Positions 9,384 through 17,258 of a DNA stretch of 64,000 bases are shown here, piece after piece. This stretch comes from BPGX01 sp035405785. GTDB lineage: Bacteria > Bacteroidota > Bacteroidia > B-17B0 > Aurantibacillaceae. The notes beneath the pieces are model-generated. The model saw nothing but the letters and a program-made list of their open reading frames with translations. It was not told the origin of the DNA and did no database searches. The first letter of the stretch is position 1, and each line of letters starts with the position of its first letter. The DNA lies in the NCBI GenBank assembly GCA_035405785.1, contig DAONJS010000011.1:1-64000 (forward strand), read 5' to 3'. Made by a program: the position numbers and the translations under genes.

Positions 9384-9406
9384 CTTCAAAGTAAATTACT
9401 CTGAAG
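9384..9406 (-). terminator. Intrinsic terminator of the deoxyhypusine-synthase-like gene
   Basis: CTTCAAAGTAA pairs with TTACTCTGAAG with one mismatch. On the minus strand the stem is followed by a T-rich tract. It lies 13 nt past the stop codon at 9419. The remaining ~170 nt up to rpoD hold nothing else that I recognise. Confidence 0.65.
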
Positions 9407-9418
9407 TTTTTTCAGTTT

Positions 9419-10393
9419 TTACCACCCCAATACCCATGCAAAAATGAGAGGAGCCACAATGGTAGCATCAGATTCTACAATAAATTTTGGGGTATCTATT
9501 CCTAATTTACCCCAGGTAATTTTTTCATTTGGAACAGCCCCACTATATGAACCATAAGAGGTTGTACTATCAGAAATTTGACAAAAATAACTCCAGAACG
9601 GAACATCATGCCATTCTAAATCCTGATACATCATTGGAACAACACAAATTGGAAAATCTCCAGCAATACCGCCACCAATTTGAAAAAATCCTACACCTTT
9701 ACCGCCCGAATTTTTTCTATACCAATCTGCTAACCAAACCATATATTCAATGCCGCTTTTCATAGTACTTGCTTTCAATTCGCCCTTAATAACATAAGAA
9801 GCAAAAATGTTTCCAAGTGTAGAATCTTCCCAACCACCAACCACTATTGGTAAATTTTTTTCTGCGGCAGCAACCATCCAGCTATCTTTTGGATCAATTT
9901 CATAGTATTGCTTTAAAACACCACTTTTAATCAATTGATACATATACTCATGAGGGAAGTATCTTTCTCCTTTTTCTTCAGCCTTTTTCCACAATTCAAA
10001 GATATGTTTTTGTAATCTACGAAACGCTTCTTCTTCGGGAATACAAGTATCTGTAACTCTATTAAGTCCTTGTTCTAAAAGTTCCCACTCTTGTTGAGGT
10101 GTTAGGTCTCTGTAATTAGGTATTCTTTTGTAATGATTGTGAGCCACCAGGTTCATTAAATCTTCTTCTAAGTTTGCTCCAGTACAAGAAATAATATGCA
10201 CTTTATCTTGTCTGATCATTTCGGCAAGTGAAACGCCTAATTCTGCTGTGCTCATTGCGCCAGCCAAAGAGATAAGCATTTTTCCCCCTTCATTGAGGTG
10301 AGCTTCATATCCCTTAGCGGCATCTTTAAGAGCAGCCGCATTAAAATGTCTATAATGGTGTTCAATAAATTGAGAAATGGGTCCTTTGTTCAT
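9419..10393 (-). CDS. Deoxyhypusine synthase family protein
   Basis: This 324-residue protein belongs to the NAD-dependent deoxyhypusine/homospermidine synthase family, which transfers the aminobutyl group of spermidine. It has an early ISLAGAMSTAELG nucleotide-binding stretch, ISCTGANLEEDLMN, GGGIAGDFP, and the C-terminal motif SYSGAVPNEKITWGKL. The lysine of TWGKL (Lys296) aligns with the catalytic lysine of the eukaryotic enzyme (SWGKI). Bacteria have no eIF5A, so the true product is uncertain. Homospermidine or another polyamine conjugate is more likely than hypusine. It is monocistronic, has its own promoter and terminator, and is divergent from ndk. Confidence 0.85.
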   Translation of the reverse strand: MNKGPISQFIEHHYRHFNAAALKDAAKGYEAHLNEGGKMLISLAGAMSTAELGVSLAEMIRQDKVHIISCTGANLEEDLMNLVAHNHYKRIPNYRDLTPQQEWELLEQGLNRVTDTCIPEEEAFRRLQKHIFELWKKAEEKGERYFPHEYMYQLIKSGVLKQYYEIDPKDSWMVAAAEKNLPIVVGGWEDSTLGNIFASYVIKGELKASTMKSGIEYMVWLADWYRKNSGGKGVGFFQIGGGIAGDFPICVVPMMYQDLEWHDVPFWSYFCQISDSTTSYGSYSGAVPNEKITWGKLGIDTPKFIVESDATIVAPLIFAWVLGW

Positions 10394-10415
10394 AGTGATT
10401 TTATTTTTGAGCCCG

Positions 10416-10448
10416 CAAAGATAACCAGAATTTTAAACAAATGACAAA
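10416..10448 (-). promoter_or_regulatory. Promoter of the deoxyhypusine-synthase-like gene
   Basis: On the minus strand TTTG (10445-10448) and TATCTTTG (10416-10423) are 21 nt apart. The -7 box is about 22 nt before the start codon. It is divergent from the ndk promoter about 70 bp away. Confidence 0.65.
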
Positions 10449-10488
10449 AATCAAGAAATAGAATACTTAAAGTTAATAAAAACTTTAC

Positions 10489-10496
10489 TACCTTTG
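10489..10496 (+). promoter_or_regulatory. -7 box of ndk, which decides the ndk start
   Basis: TACCTTTG matches TAnnTTTG. A TTG inside this box (10494) is in frame with ndk but would lie upstream of the transcription start. The ATG at 10518 is therefore the real start. No clear -33 TTG is visible. Confidence 0.65.
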
Positions 10497-10517
10497 CCGC
10501 CCAAAAATAAATTAATT

Positions 10518-10937
10518 ATGAGCAAAAACATTACTTTTACAATGATTAAACCAGATGCAGTTAGAAACAATTACATTGGTCCAATTCTTGCAAAAATCAA
10601 TCAAGCAGGATTTAGAATTGTTGCTATGAAATATTTAAAAATCACCAAAGAACAAGCCGCACAATTTTATATTGTACATAAAGAAAGACCGTTTTACAAT
10701 GAGTTAATTGAATACATGAGCAGCGGTCCTATTGTAGCTGCAATACTTGAAAAAGAAAATGCAGTAGAAGATTTTAGAAAACTAATTGGTGCTACTGATC
10801 CTGCAAAAGCAGAACCTGGTACTATTAGAAAAGAATTTGCAAAATCAATTGCTGAAAATGCTATTCATGGATCTGATAGTGATGAAAATGCAGAAATTGA
10901 AAGCAATTTCTTCTTTTCAAAATTAGAACGCTATTAA
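10518..10937 (+). CDS. ndk: Nucleoside diphosphate kinase
   Basis: The enzyme transfers the gamma-phosphate of ATP to nucleoside diphosphates through a phospho-histidine, in the cytoplasm. With the ATG at 10518 the product has 139 residues, the typical length, and starts MSKNITFTMIKPDAV. The active-site histidine is in NAIHGSDS (His117), and the RKLIGATDPAKAEPGTIR block is diagnostic. The longer TTG-start version would begin inside the promoter and is rejected. The gapdh gene follows 12 nt later, so the two may be cotranscribed. Confidence 0.96.
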   Translation: MSKNITFTMIKPDAVRNNYIGPILAKINQAGFRIVAMKYLKITKEQAAQFYIVHKERPFYNELIEYMSSGPIVAAILEKENAVEDFRKLIGATDPAKAEPGTIRKEFAKSIAENAIHGSDSDENAEIESNFFFSKLERY

Positions 10938-10949
10938 AAAATAAAATTT

Positions 10950-12413
10950 ATGGAAACATTAAGTAAAGTGAGAAATGATTATGAAACTCAGTTAGCTGAG
11001 TGGATTAAGCATGAAAAAGCCGCTATTGATTTAATAAACTATGTAGGAAAATTGTGGTTTGAAAAATCAGTAGAATTAGTGCTTTTCAGAAATCAATTAG
11101 TAGATAAAAGTTCTTCTGAAATAATGCAGTTGCATTTATATTCAAAGGACTTTGTAAAAAAACCTATTACCGTTCAAGACACTTCTCAATTGGCCAAAAC
11201 TATTTATGAATCTGATATTTGTCCTTCCAGAATTGACATTGGAAGATTGGCCTATGAGTGGCATTTAGAAGGAAAAGAATATGCTTCTTACAAAGATTTT
11301 ATCAATAAAAAATTGGCAAATTTTATTGGCAAAAAACATAATATTGTACCTCGCGATGTTGTTTTATTTGGATTTGGAAGAATTGGAAGATTGGCAGCAA
11401 GAGATTTAATTTCATTGGCAGGAAAAGGAGAGCAATTAAGATTAAAAGCCATTGTGGTAAGAGGAAATATTAAAGATGAACTAACCAAGCGTGCAGATTT
11501 ACTGAGAAACGATTCCATTCATGGCCCTTTTCCGGGAACAGTGGTTGAAGATCATGAGAATAATGCTTTAATTATCAATGGACATACAGTTTATTTTATT
11601 GCAGCAGATAAACCCGATCAAATTGATTACACACAATATGGTATTAAAGATGCTCTGTTAATAGACAATACAGGTGTATTCAGAGACAGAGAAAAGTTAT
11701 CTTTACATTTAAAAAGCAAAGGTATAGCAAAGGTTTTATTAACTGCACCGGGTAAAGGAGATATTCCAAATGTAGTATATGGTATTAATCATGAAACATT
11801 AGATTTAAAAAATGAAAAGATTTTCTCTGCTGCTTCCTGTACTACAAATGCAATAATGCCCATTTTGTATGTTCTTGACAAAGAATTCAAAATTGAAAAA
11901 GGACATATAGAAACTATTCACTCTTACACTAATGACCAAAACTTACTAGATAACTTTCATAAAAAATACAGAAGAGGTCGTTCTGCTCCATTGAATATGG
12001 TGATTACAGAAACAGGAGCAGATAGTGCACTGAAAAAAGTTTTACCACATCTTGCTGGAAAATTTACCGCAAATGCTGTAAGAGTGCCTACTCCTGATGG
12101 ATCATTAGCCATTATAAATGTACAATTAGGATGTGAAGTAGATAAAGATAAAGTTAATGAAGCTGTTAAAAAATATGCACTTTCAGGAGATTTAGTAGAG
12201 CAAATTAAATATGAGTTTTCTAATGAATTAGTGTCTACTGATATTATTGGTAATTCTTGCCCCGCAGTGTTTGATAGTCAGGCAACTCAAGTATCTCCTG
12301 ATAAAAGAAACGCTGTAGTATATGTATGGTATGATAATGAATATGGCTATACTCGTCAGGTTATTCGTTTAGCAAAGCATTTGTGCGAAGTCAGAAGACC
12401 TGTATATTATTAG
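10950..12413 (+). CDS. Glyceraldehyde-3-phosphate dehydrogenase, long form
   Basis: This is a 487-residue NAD(P)-dependent dehydrogenase of the phosphorylating GAPDH family. The first ~130 residues are an extension absent from the usual 330-residue enzyme. The Rossmann domain starts at VVLFGFGRIGRLAARDL, and the catalytic cysteine is in SAASCTTNAI (Cys297). The substrate-site segments TETGADSALKKVLPHLAGK and WYDNEYGYTRQV are conserved. This long subclass occurs in Bacteroidota and some proteobacteria, often beside a normal gapA. It could run in the gluconeogenic direction, but the sequence does not prove that. Confidence 0.92.
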   Translation: METLSKVRNDYETQLAEWIKHEKAAIDLINYVGKLWFEKSVELVLFRNQLVDKSSSEIMQLHLYSKDFVKKPITVQDTSQLAKTIYESDICPSRIDIGRLAYEWHLEGKEYASYKDFINKKLANFIGKKHNIVPRDVVLFGFGRIGRLAARDLISLAGKGEQLRLKAIVVRGNIKDELTKRADLLRNDSIHGPFPGTVVEDHENNALIINGHTVYFIAADKPDQIDYTQYGIKDALLIDNTGVFRDREKLSLHLKSKGIAKVLLTAPGKGDIPNVVYGINHETLDLKNEKIFSAASCTTNAIMPILYVLDKEFKIEKGHIETIHSYTNDQNLLDNFHKKYRRGRSAPLNMVITETGADSALKKVLPHLAGKFTANAVRVPTPDGSLAIINVQLGCEVDKDKVNEAVKKYALSGDLVEQIKYEFSNELVSTDIIGNSCPAVFDSQATQVSPDKRNAVVYVWYDNEYGYTRQVIRLAKHLCEVRRPVYY

Positions 12414-12533
12414 GAATAATCTTTCTGATAGATTTGTAAGAATTACATTTTTAAAAAAGTTAGTAGATTATTAGTTATTTTTTCCTTATTTTTCTCGCTG
12501 AAAATAAGTTCATTTTTTAATTGCATTTATTAA

Positions 12534-13427
12534 ATGAGATTAATTATTTTCATAATTGTTGTTATTGGGCTCCATTCATCTTGGGCACAGGATTTAATTG
12601 TAACAATAAAAGGCGATTCTTTGAATTGTAAAATTACAAAGATAAAGAAGGATTACATATATTTTACTTACTTAAATAAAAATGAGGTAATGAATACTCT
12701 TATGTTTGTTGATGAAGTAAAGTATTATCAAAAAAATTATTTTTCTACCCCTGCTATTCCACCAGACATATTAAAAAAATCTGACACTGCTTATCAAAAA
12801 ATAAGAGTGGGGGCATTTGGAGGTTTGAGTTATATGACCGGAAAAATCAGCAACTCTGTGCCCTCATTTTTAGTTTCTTATATTGAGGGACTTAAATCTG
12901 GCTATCATTTTGGTGGAGAAATAAATTATTATATAACAAAAAATTTAGGATTTGGTTTAAGATATTCAACTTTCGTTTCGAAAAACAAGTTTGATAAAAT
13001 TATAATTCTCATAGACCCTGCTGGAAATATGAGAATTGGAACACTTAAAAATAAAATATTTATAAACTCTATCTGTCCAGTAATTACAGGTAAAGCTGAT
13101 TTGTTGAATAATAAAATGACTTTAAATTCAACATTTTCAATGTGTTTTCAAAATTATAGTAATCAATTTACTTTTACTTTAAACTACAATAGTAATGGAT
13201 ATAAATTTACTGGGAATACTATTGGTTTATTATACGATTTAGGATTAGATTATAAGTTTGTAAAAAATTTATCTATTGGATTAAGAATATCTTATATATT
13301 TGGAGCGATTGATAATTTTGAATATAAAGATGGTCAAAATACAAAAAAGATTACTCTTAGTAATGTCAAAGAAGATATTTCAAGATTAAATTTTTCTGTC
13401 GTATTGAGTTTTATTGATTATAACTAA
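12534..13427 (+). CDS. Probable outer-membrane beta-barrel protein
   Basis: This 297-residue protein has a signal peptide ending SSWAQ (about residue 19). A short SH3-like beta segment follows (VTIKGDSLNCKITKIKKDYIYFTY). From about residue 90 there are alternating strands with aromatic edges (for example GYHFGGEINYYITKNLGFGLRYSTF and LDYKFVKNLSIGLRISYIFG). This matches the small porin-like barrels of Bacteroidota. No specific family is recognised. It is convergent with the binding-protein gene that follows, with a shared hairpin between them. Confidence 0.7.
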   Translation: MRLIIFIIVVIGLHSSWAQDLIVTIKGDSLNCKITKIKKDYIYFTYLNKNEVMNTLMFVDEVKYYQKNYFSTPAIPPDILKKSDTAYQKIRVGAFGGLSYMTGKISNSVPSFLVSYIEGLKSGYHFGGEINYYITKNLGFGLRYSTFVSKNKFDKIIILIDPAGNMRIGTLKNKIFINSICPVITGKADLLNNKMTLNSTFSMCFQNYSNQFTFTLNYNSNGYKFTGNTIGLLYDLGLDYKFVKNLSIGLRISYIFGAIDNFEYKDGQNTKKITLSNVKEDISRLNFSVVLSFIDYN

Positions 13428-13466
13428 TTTATACTTAATTCACAATTCCAAAATATTTAAAACAAA

Positions 13467-13495
13467 AAATCCCAACTCAAAATTTGTCGGGATTT
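13467..13495. terminator. Hairpin terminator between two convergent genes
   Basis: AAATCCCAAC pairs with GTCGGGATTT with one mismatch and a 9-nt loop. A/T-rich tracts on both sides suit bidirectional termination of the genes ending at 13427 and 13516. Confidence 0.65.
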
Positions 13496-13515
13496 AAATT
13501 TTATACTAACCATTA

Positions 13516-15273
13516 TTATTTTTTCTTCATTTTATCTGGTGGAATAAGATAGGTAGTAGTAAAATTCCAATAATTCATAGCGTTAGAAGGAGCATTACGA
13601 ACATTGTTTTGTTCTAAAATAAAGTTCTCATTATAAAAAATGGGTATAAAGGGAGGATCTAATATTACTTCTCTTTCGGCTAAAGCTAATGTTTTCATTC
13701 TTTCTTTGCTATCAGCAATTTTTTTGCTTGCTTCAAATAAAGAATCAAATTTGGGGTTTATATAACGGAAAGAGTTTAAATATGCTGGTTCTTGTAATGA
13801 TGATGGTACATTTTTTCCATAAAAGAGTAATAAAAAGTTTTCTGGATCTAGATAATCTGCTACCCATGCATATCTATAAAAATCCGCCTTTGCTTCATTA
13901 ATTTTTTGAATGTGTTCAGGCCAATTAGCAACAGATATTTCAATTTTAATTCCTAAATTTTCTTCTAACATTTTTTTCACCACTTCTGCAACTAATATAT
14001 TCCTATCACCACCTCCGCTATTAATGCTTAATGTAATTTGTGGAAAACCTTTTCCATTTGGAAATCCTGCTTTTGCTAATAAATCTTTTGCTTTTTGAGG
14101 ATCATAAGTAAATCCACCTACAGATTTGTAATCATATCCTTCTTTTTCAAATGTCTCATAATATGGCACCATACCATACTTAGCAGCAGTTCCTTCGCCT
14201 TGAATAGTGAAATTAGCAATTTTATCTCTGTCAATAGCATAATTAAATGCCAAACGAACATCCTTATTTTTGAATACTGGATTTGCTTGCACATTAAATC
14301 CAATGAAAAATGTACTCAGAAGTGGAGATGCTTCAATGGCAAACTCAGATTTTCTCATTTTTGCTTCTTCTAATTTGCCCATAACTTCCGGGAAAATTTC
14401 TACAGGTATTCTATAGATAAGATCTAAGTTGCCTCTTTTAAATTCTAAAATTTCTGATTTCTTTTCTTTAATAAAGGTCCATTTTATACCATCTAAATAT
14501 GGTAATTGATTACCGTGTTCATCTTTTGCCCAGTAGTTTGGATTTTTTTTCATCAAAATAATTTCTCCTTCTTTGATAGTTTCAACATAAAAAGGACCTG
14601 TACCCACGCATTTTACACGCATGTCCTGACCATATTTTTCATACGCTTCTTTAGGAAAAACGAAACATCCCGGCATAGATAGTGCTTGAATAAAAACGGG
14701 GTCTGGTTGAGTAAGTTCAATAGATAAAGTAGAATCGTTGAGGACTTTAACACCAGTTAATTCATTAATCTTTTTATCAAAAAAATCATTAGCGCCAACT
14801 ACTCTGTCTTTAAATGTAATTTGAAATTGATTGTTTGATGGATCAGCAGTACATAATTTTTCAAAACAAAATTTAAAATCATTTGCATTTACTTCTCTAC
14901 CCTTTCCTTCAGGGAAACAAGGGTCATCGTGAAATTTTACTCCTTTTCTTAAATGAAATGTATATGTTTTTAAATCTTCACTAACTTCCCATTTATAGGC
15001 AATTGCAGGTTGCACCGTGAGATCGTTTGGATTGAATTTTACAAGTCCTTCATAAACCTGAGCAACTATATGGTAACCGTTTACTTCATTAACAGCAATA
15101 GGATATAAACTTTTAAAACTTTCAACTTCATTTACCCGCAAAAAACCGCCTTTGTATACGCCGCCGGGTAATTCAGAAGAGTCATCTTTATGGTCTGTTT
15201 TGCAATTAAATAATATTAGAGAACTGCTGATGAATGATAAATAAACTCCAGTTTTAATAATTTTTGAAAACAT
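13516..15273 (-). CDS. Oligopeptide-type ABC transporter substrate-binding lipoprotein
   Basis: This 585-residue protein belongs to solute-binding protein family 5 (OppA/DppA type). It has a lipobox (SLILFNC, Cys24). The domain I signature is GFLRVNEVESFKSLYPIAVN, followed by YEGLVKFNPNDLTVQPAIAYKWEVSEDLKTYTFHLRKGVKFHDD near residues 75-120. A YAIDRDKI hinge segment lies near 345. It should bind peptides or similar solutes at the membrane. No permease or ATPase genes are adjacent, so the rest of the transporter must be elsewhere. A -7 box lies just upstream. Confidence 0.93.
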   Translation of the reverse strand: MFSKIIKTGVYLSFISSSLILFNCKTDHKDDSSELPGGVYKGGFLRVNEVESFKSLYPIAVNEVNGYHIVAQVYEGLVKFNPNDLTVQPAIAYKWEVSEDLKTYTFHLRKGVKFHDDPCFPEGKGREVNANDFKFCFEKLCTADPSNNQFQITFKDRVVGANDFFDKKINELTGVKVLNDSTLSIELTQPDPVFIQALSMPGCFVFPKEAYEKYGQDMRVKCVGTGPFYVETIKEGEIILMKKNPNYWAKDEHGNQLPYLDGIKWTFIKEKKSEILEFKRGNLDLIYRIPVEIFPEVMGKLEEAKMRKSEFAIEASPLLSTFFIGFNVQANPVFKNKDVRLAFNYAIDRDKIANFTIQGEGTAAKYGMVPYYETFEKEGYDYKSVGGFTYDPQKAKDLLAKAGFPNGKGFPQITLSINSGGGDRNILVAEVVKKMLEENLGIKIEISVANWPEHIQKINEAKADFYRYAWVADYLDPENFLLLFYGKNVPSSLQEPAYLNSFRYINPKFDSLFEASKKIADSKERMKTLALAEREVILDPPFIPIFYNENFILEQNNVRNAPSNAMNYWNFTTTYLIPPDKMKKK

Positions 15274-15289
15274 AAAATGAATTTTGGGA

Positions 15290-15297
15290 CAAATATA
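15290..15297 (-). promoter_or_regulatory. -7 box of the substrate-binding lipoprotein gene
   Basis: The minus strand reads TATATTTG 17-24 nt before the start codon. No clear -33 TTTG is present at about 20 nt spacing. The rest of the ~270-nt gap up to 15543 is AT-rich, with no gene I can support. Confidence 0.6.
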
Positions 15298-15543
15298 GTT
15301 AAATTAAGTTTATACTTAAAAAAAATTTTTCACTTTTTTGACAAATGATAAACAAAATAAGATAAATACACTAAAATAGCCCATTTACTCATTTGTAGGA
15401 TATAATGATATTCTATATTTTATCAGCATAAGTTTTTTGAAAGGACTAAATTTGAGAGTAAATTTTTTTGTTTGTTTTGTAATAGTGTTAACTAATGCTT
15501 TAGGTTTTTCAATATCACTATAATTAAAAAAACAATGTTATAT

Positions 15544-16482
15544 TTAATCTAACTTTAATGTAGTATTACCAATAACAAAGCCATCACAAATAATATCTAT
15601 AATGTATGTTCCCGGAACAAGAGGTTCATTTCCTTCACAATAAATTACTACATCTAATGATGTGTTGGCGTATTGAATATTTTCAGTACCTGCAAAGTAA
15701 CCTGAAGAATTTTTATTAAAAGTAACTTTATATAGATCGCTGTATTCTTTTGCCATTTCTTTTCCGTCAGGTGTCATAATTCTTACATAAACATCTCTTG
15801 GTCCTGCTTTAGCAATTTTGTTTTCTCCAAGTGTAAAAGATACTTTAATTTTATCTGCTTTCTTGGCTCTGGTGGTTGCACTTTCTTTTTTTCCACCTCT
15901 TTTTAATTGAACAGCAACAGCTTTTATATTCATACAACTTAAAATAGATCCTTTTTCAATAGTAGATTTTAATTCTTCTTGTTTTTTATTCATTTCATTG
16001 ATAACATTTTCTTTTTCGCCTAATTTTTTTTCAACATTTGTTTTTTCTACTACTAATTGTTGATTAAGCGTATTTAGTGAATCAATGGTTCTTACATAAC
16101 CTTTCATAATTTCACGGAGAGTGGTTGTTTCCTTTTTCAGTTTGGCAATGATTGCGGCATCGTTTTTGTGTTTTTCTGCTTCCTGCAACAGTTGGTCAAT
16201 GTATGCTTTTTTTTCTTCTATTTGTTTTTGAAGGTCAGCATTATCTGTTTGTAAATCTTCATATTCTTTTTTCAACTCTTCTAATGCAGATTTTACATTA
16301 TCTCTTTCTACAATAACCTCTTTTGTAACAATAACCTGCTCATTGGTTTTTTGTTTTTGATTAAACAATAAAATTAAAAGATAGATATTTGTAATAACCA
16401 ATATCCCCGAAAAAATCGAAAGAAAAAGAATTATTCTTTTCCTTAAAGTTTCTTTATTGGTTTCTGTATTTGGTGTATTCAT
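15544..16482 (-). CDS. Membrane-anchored coiled-coil protein with C-terminal beta domain
   Basis: The 312-residue protein has a short cytoplasmic N-terminus and one transmembrane helix (about 17-38, LFLSIFSGILVITNIYLLILL). A long heptad-rich coiled coil follows (about 40-180, rich in Lys, Glu, Leu and Asn). After Cys183, in the segment ILSCMNIKAVAVQLKRGGKK, there is a C-terminal domain of about 120 residues with beta strands such as VYVRIMTPDGKEM and PGTYIIDIICDGFVIG. I know this arrangement from Bacteroidota genomes only as hypothetical proteins. A role in envelope or division scaffolding would be a guess. It has its own -7 box and is divergent from comF. Confidence 0.75.
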   Translation of the reverse strand: MNTPNTETNKETLRKRIILFLSIFSGILVITNIYLLILLFNQKQKTNEQVIVTKEVIVERDNVKSALEELKKEYEDLQTDNADLQKQIEEKKAYIDQLLQEAEKHKNDAAIIAKLKKETTTLREIMKGYVRTIDSLNTLNQQLVVEKTNVEKKLGEKENVINEMNKKQEELKSTIEKGSILSCMNIKAVAVQLKRGGKKESATTRAKKADKIKVSFTLGENKIAKAGPRDVYVRIMTPDGKEMAKEYSDLYKVTFNKNSSGYFAGTENIQYANTSLDVVIYCEGNEPLVPGTYIIDIICDGFVIGNTTLKLD

Positions 16483-16499
16483 CTTTATTAAATTTGCTG

Positions 16500-16507
16500 C
16501 AAAAGTA
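16500..16507 (-). promoter_or_regulatory. -7 box of the coiled-coil protein gene
   Basis: The minus strand reads TACTTTTG, matching TAnnTTTG, 18 nt before the start codon at 16482. Confidence 0.55.
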
Positions 16508-16547
16508 ACAAAAATATTTTTTAAATTAACTTGTGGATTTTAAGAGA

Positions 16548-17258
16548 ATGAAAATAGATTTTGACATACTGAAAGATTTTTTGGAAATTGTTTATCCAAA
16601 AGTATGTATTGCCTGCAATGTAGGATTATTCAAACACGAAACATATTTATGCACCAAATGTAGATATACCTTGCCTCGTGCGAATGTCCATCAGGATATT
16701 GAAAAATCAATTATTCGTAAAACATTGTATGGAAGAATTCCTGTCTTTGGTTCTGCGGCTTATTATTTGTTTTCCAAAAAATCAGGCGTTCAACACATTT
16801 TACATCACATAAAATATAAGCAGGGTAAAGATCTTGCAGTTCAAGTAGGTAAATGGATGGCTATGGAATTATTAACTACTGAATGGATTAAAGATTTAGA
16901 TGGATTTGTGCCTATTCCATTGCATCCTAAAAAACAACTTGAAAGAGGATATAATCAAAGCGAAGAATACTGCAAAGGATTAGCAAATATTGTCAATAAA
17001 CCAGTTTTGAATATGCTCAAAAAAGACATTTACACATCTACACAAACAAAGAAAAAAAGAATGGAGCGATGGGAAAATATAAAAAATACTTTTGGAGCAA
17101 CAAATGAATCTGTTCATTCACTTCAACATATTGCACTTGTAGATGATGTAATGACCACAGGGGCTACATTAGAAGCCGCCTATTTGAGTTTGAAAAATGC
17201 TGGTTTTAATGGGAAAGTAAGCATTGTCACCATTGCCCTTGCTACTCATTTGATTTAA
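16548..17258 (+). CDS. ComF family phosphoribosyltransferase-like protein
   Basis: This 236-residue protein belongs to the ComF/GntX family, linked to DNA uptake and recombination in several bacteria. A zinc-finger-like pair CIAC and CTKC lies in the first 45 residues. The C-terminal half is a type I PRTase fold with the PRPP loop VDDVMTTGAT near residue 207. The ATG at 16548 is preferred over the GTG 15 nt upstream. Its stop shares the bases TTAA with the convergent ABC exporter's stop, so the two genes overlap by 4 bp. Confidence 0.9.
   Translation: MKIDFDILKDFLEIVYPKVCIACNVGLFKHETYLCTKCRYTLPRANVHQDIEKSIIRKTLYGRIPVFGSAAYYLFSKKSGVQHILHHIKYKQGKDLAVQVGKWMAMELLTTEWIKDLDGFVPIPLHPKKQLERGYNQSEEYCKGLANIVNKPVLNMLKKDIYTSTQTKKKRMERWENIKNTFGATNESVHSLQHIALVDDVMTTGATLEAAYLSLKNAGFNGKVSIVTIALATHLI

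Noticed and set aside
10494..10517. Longer ndk start at TTG
   Set aside because: The TTG lies inside the TACCTTTG -7 box, and family members start at MSKNITF-like sequences, so the ATG at 10518 is used.
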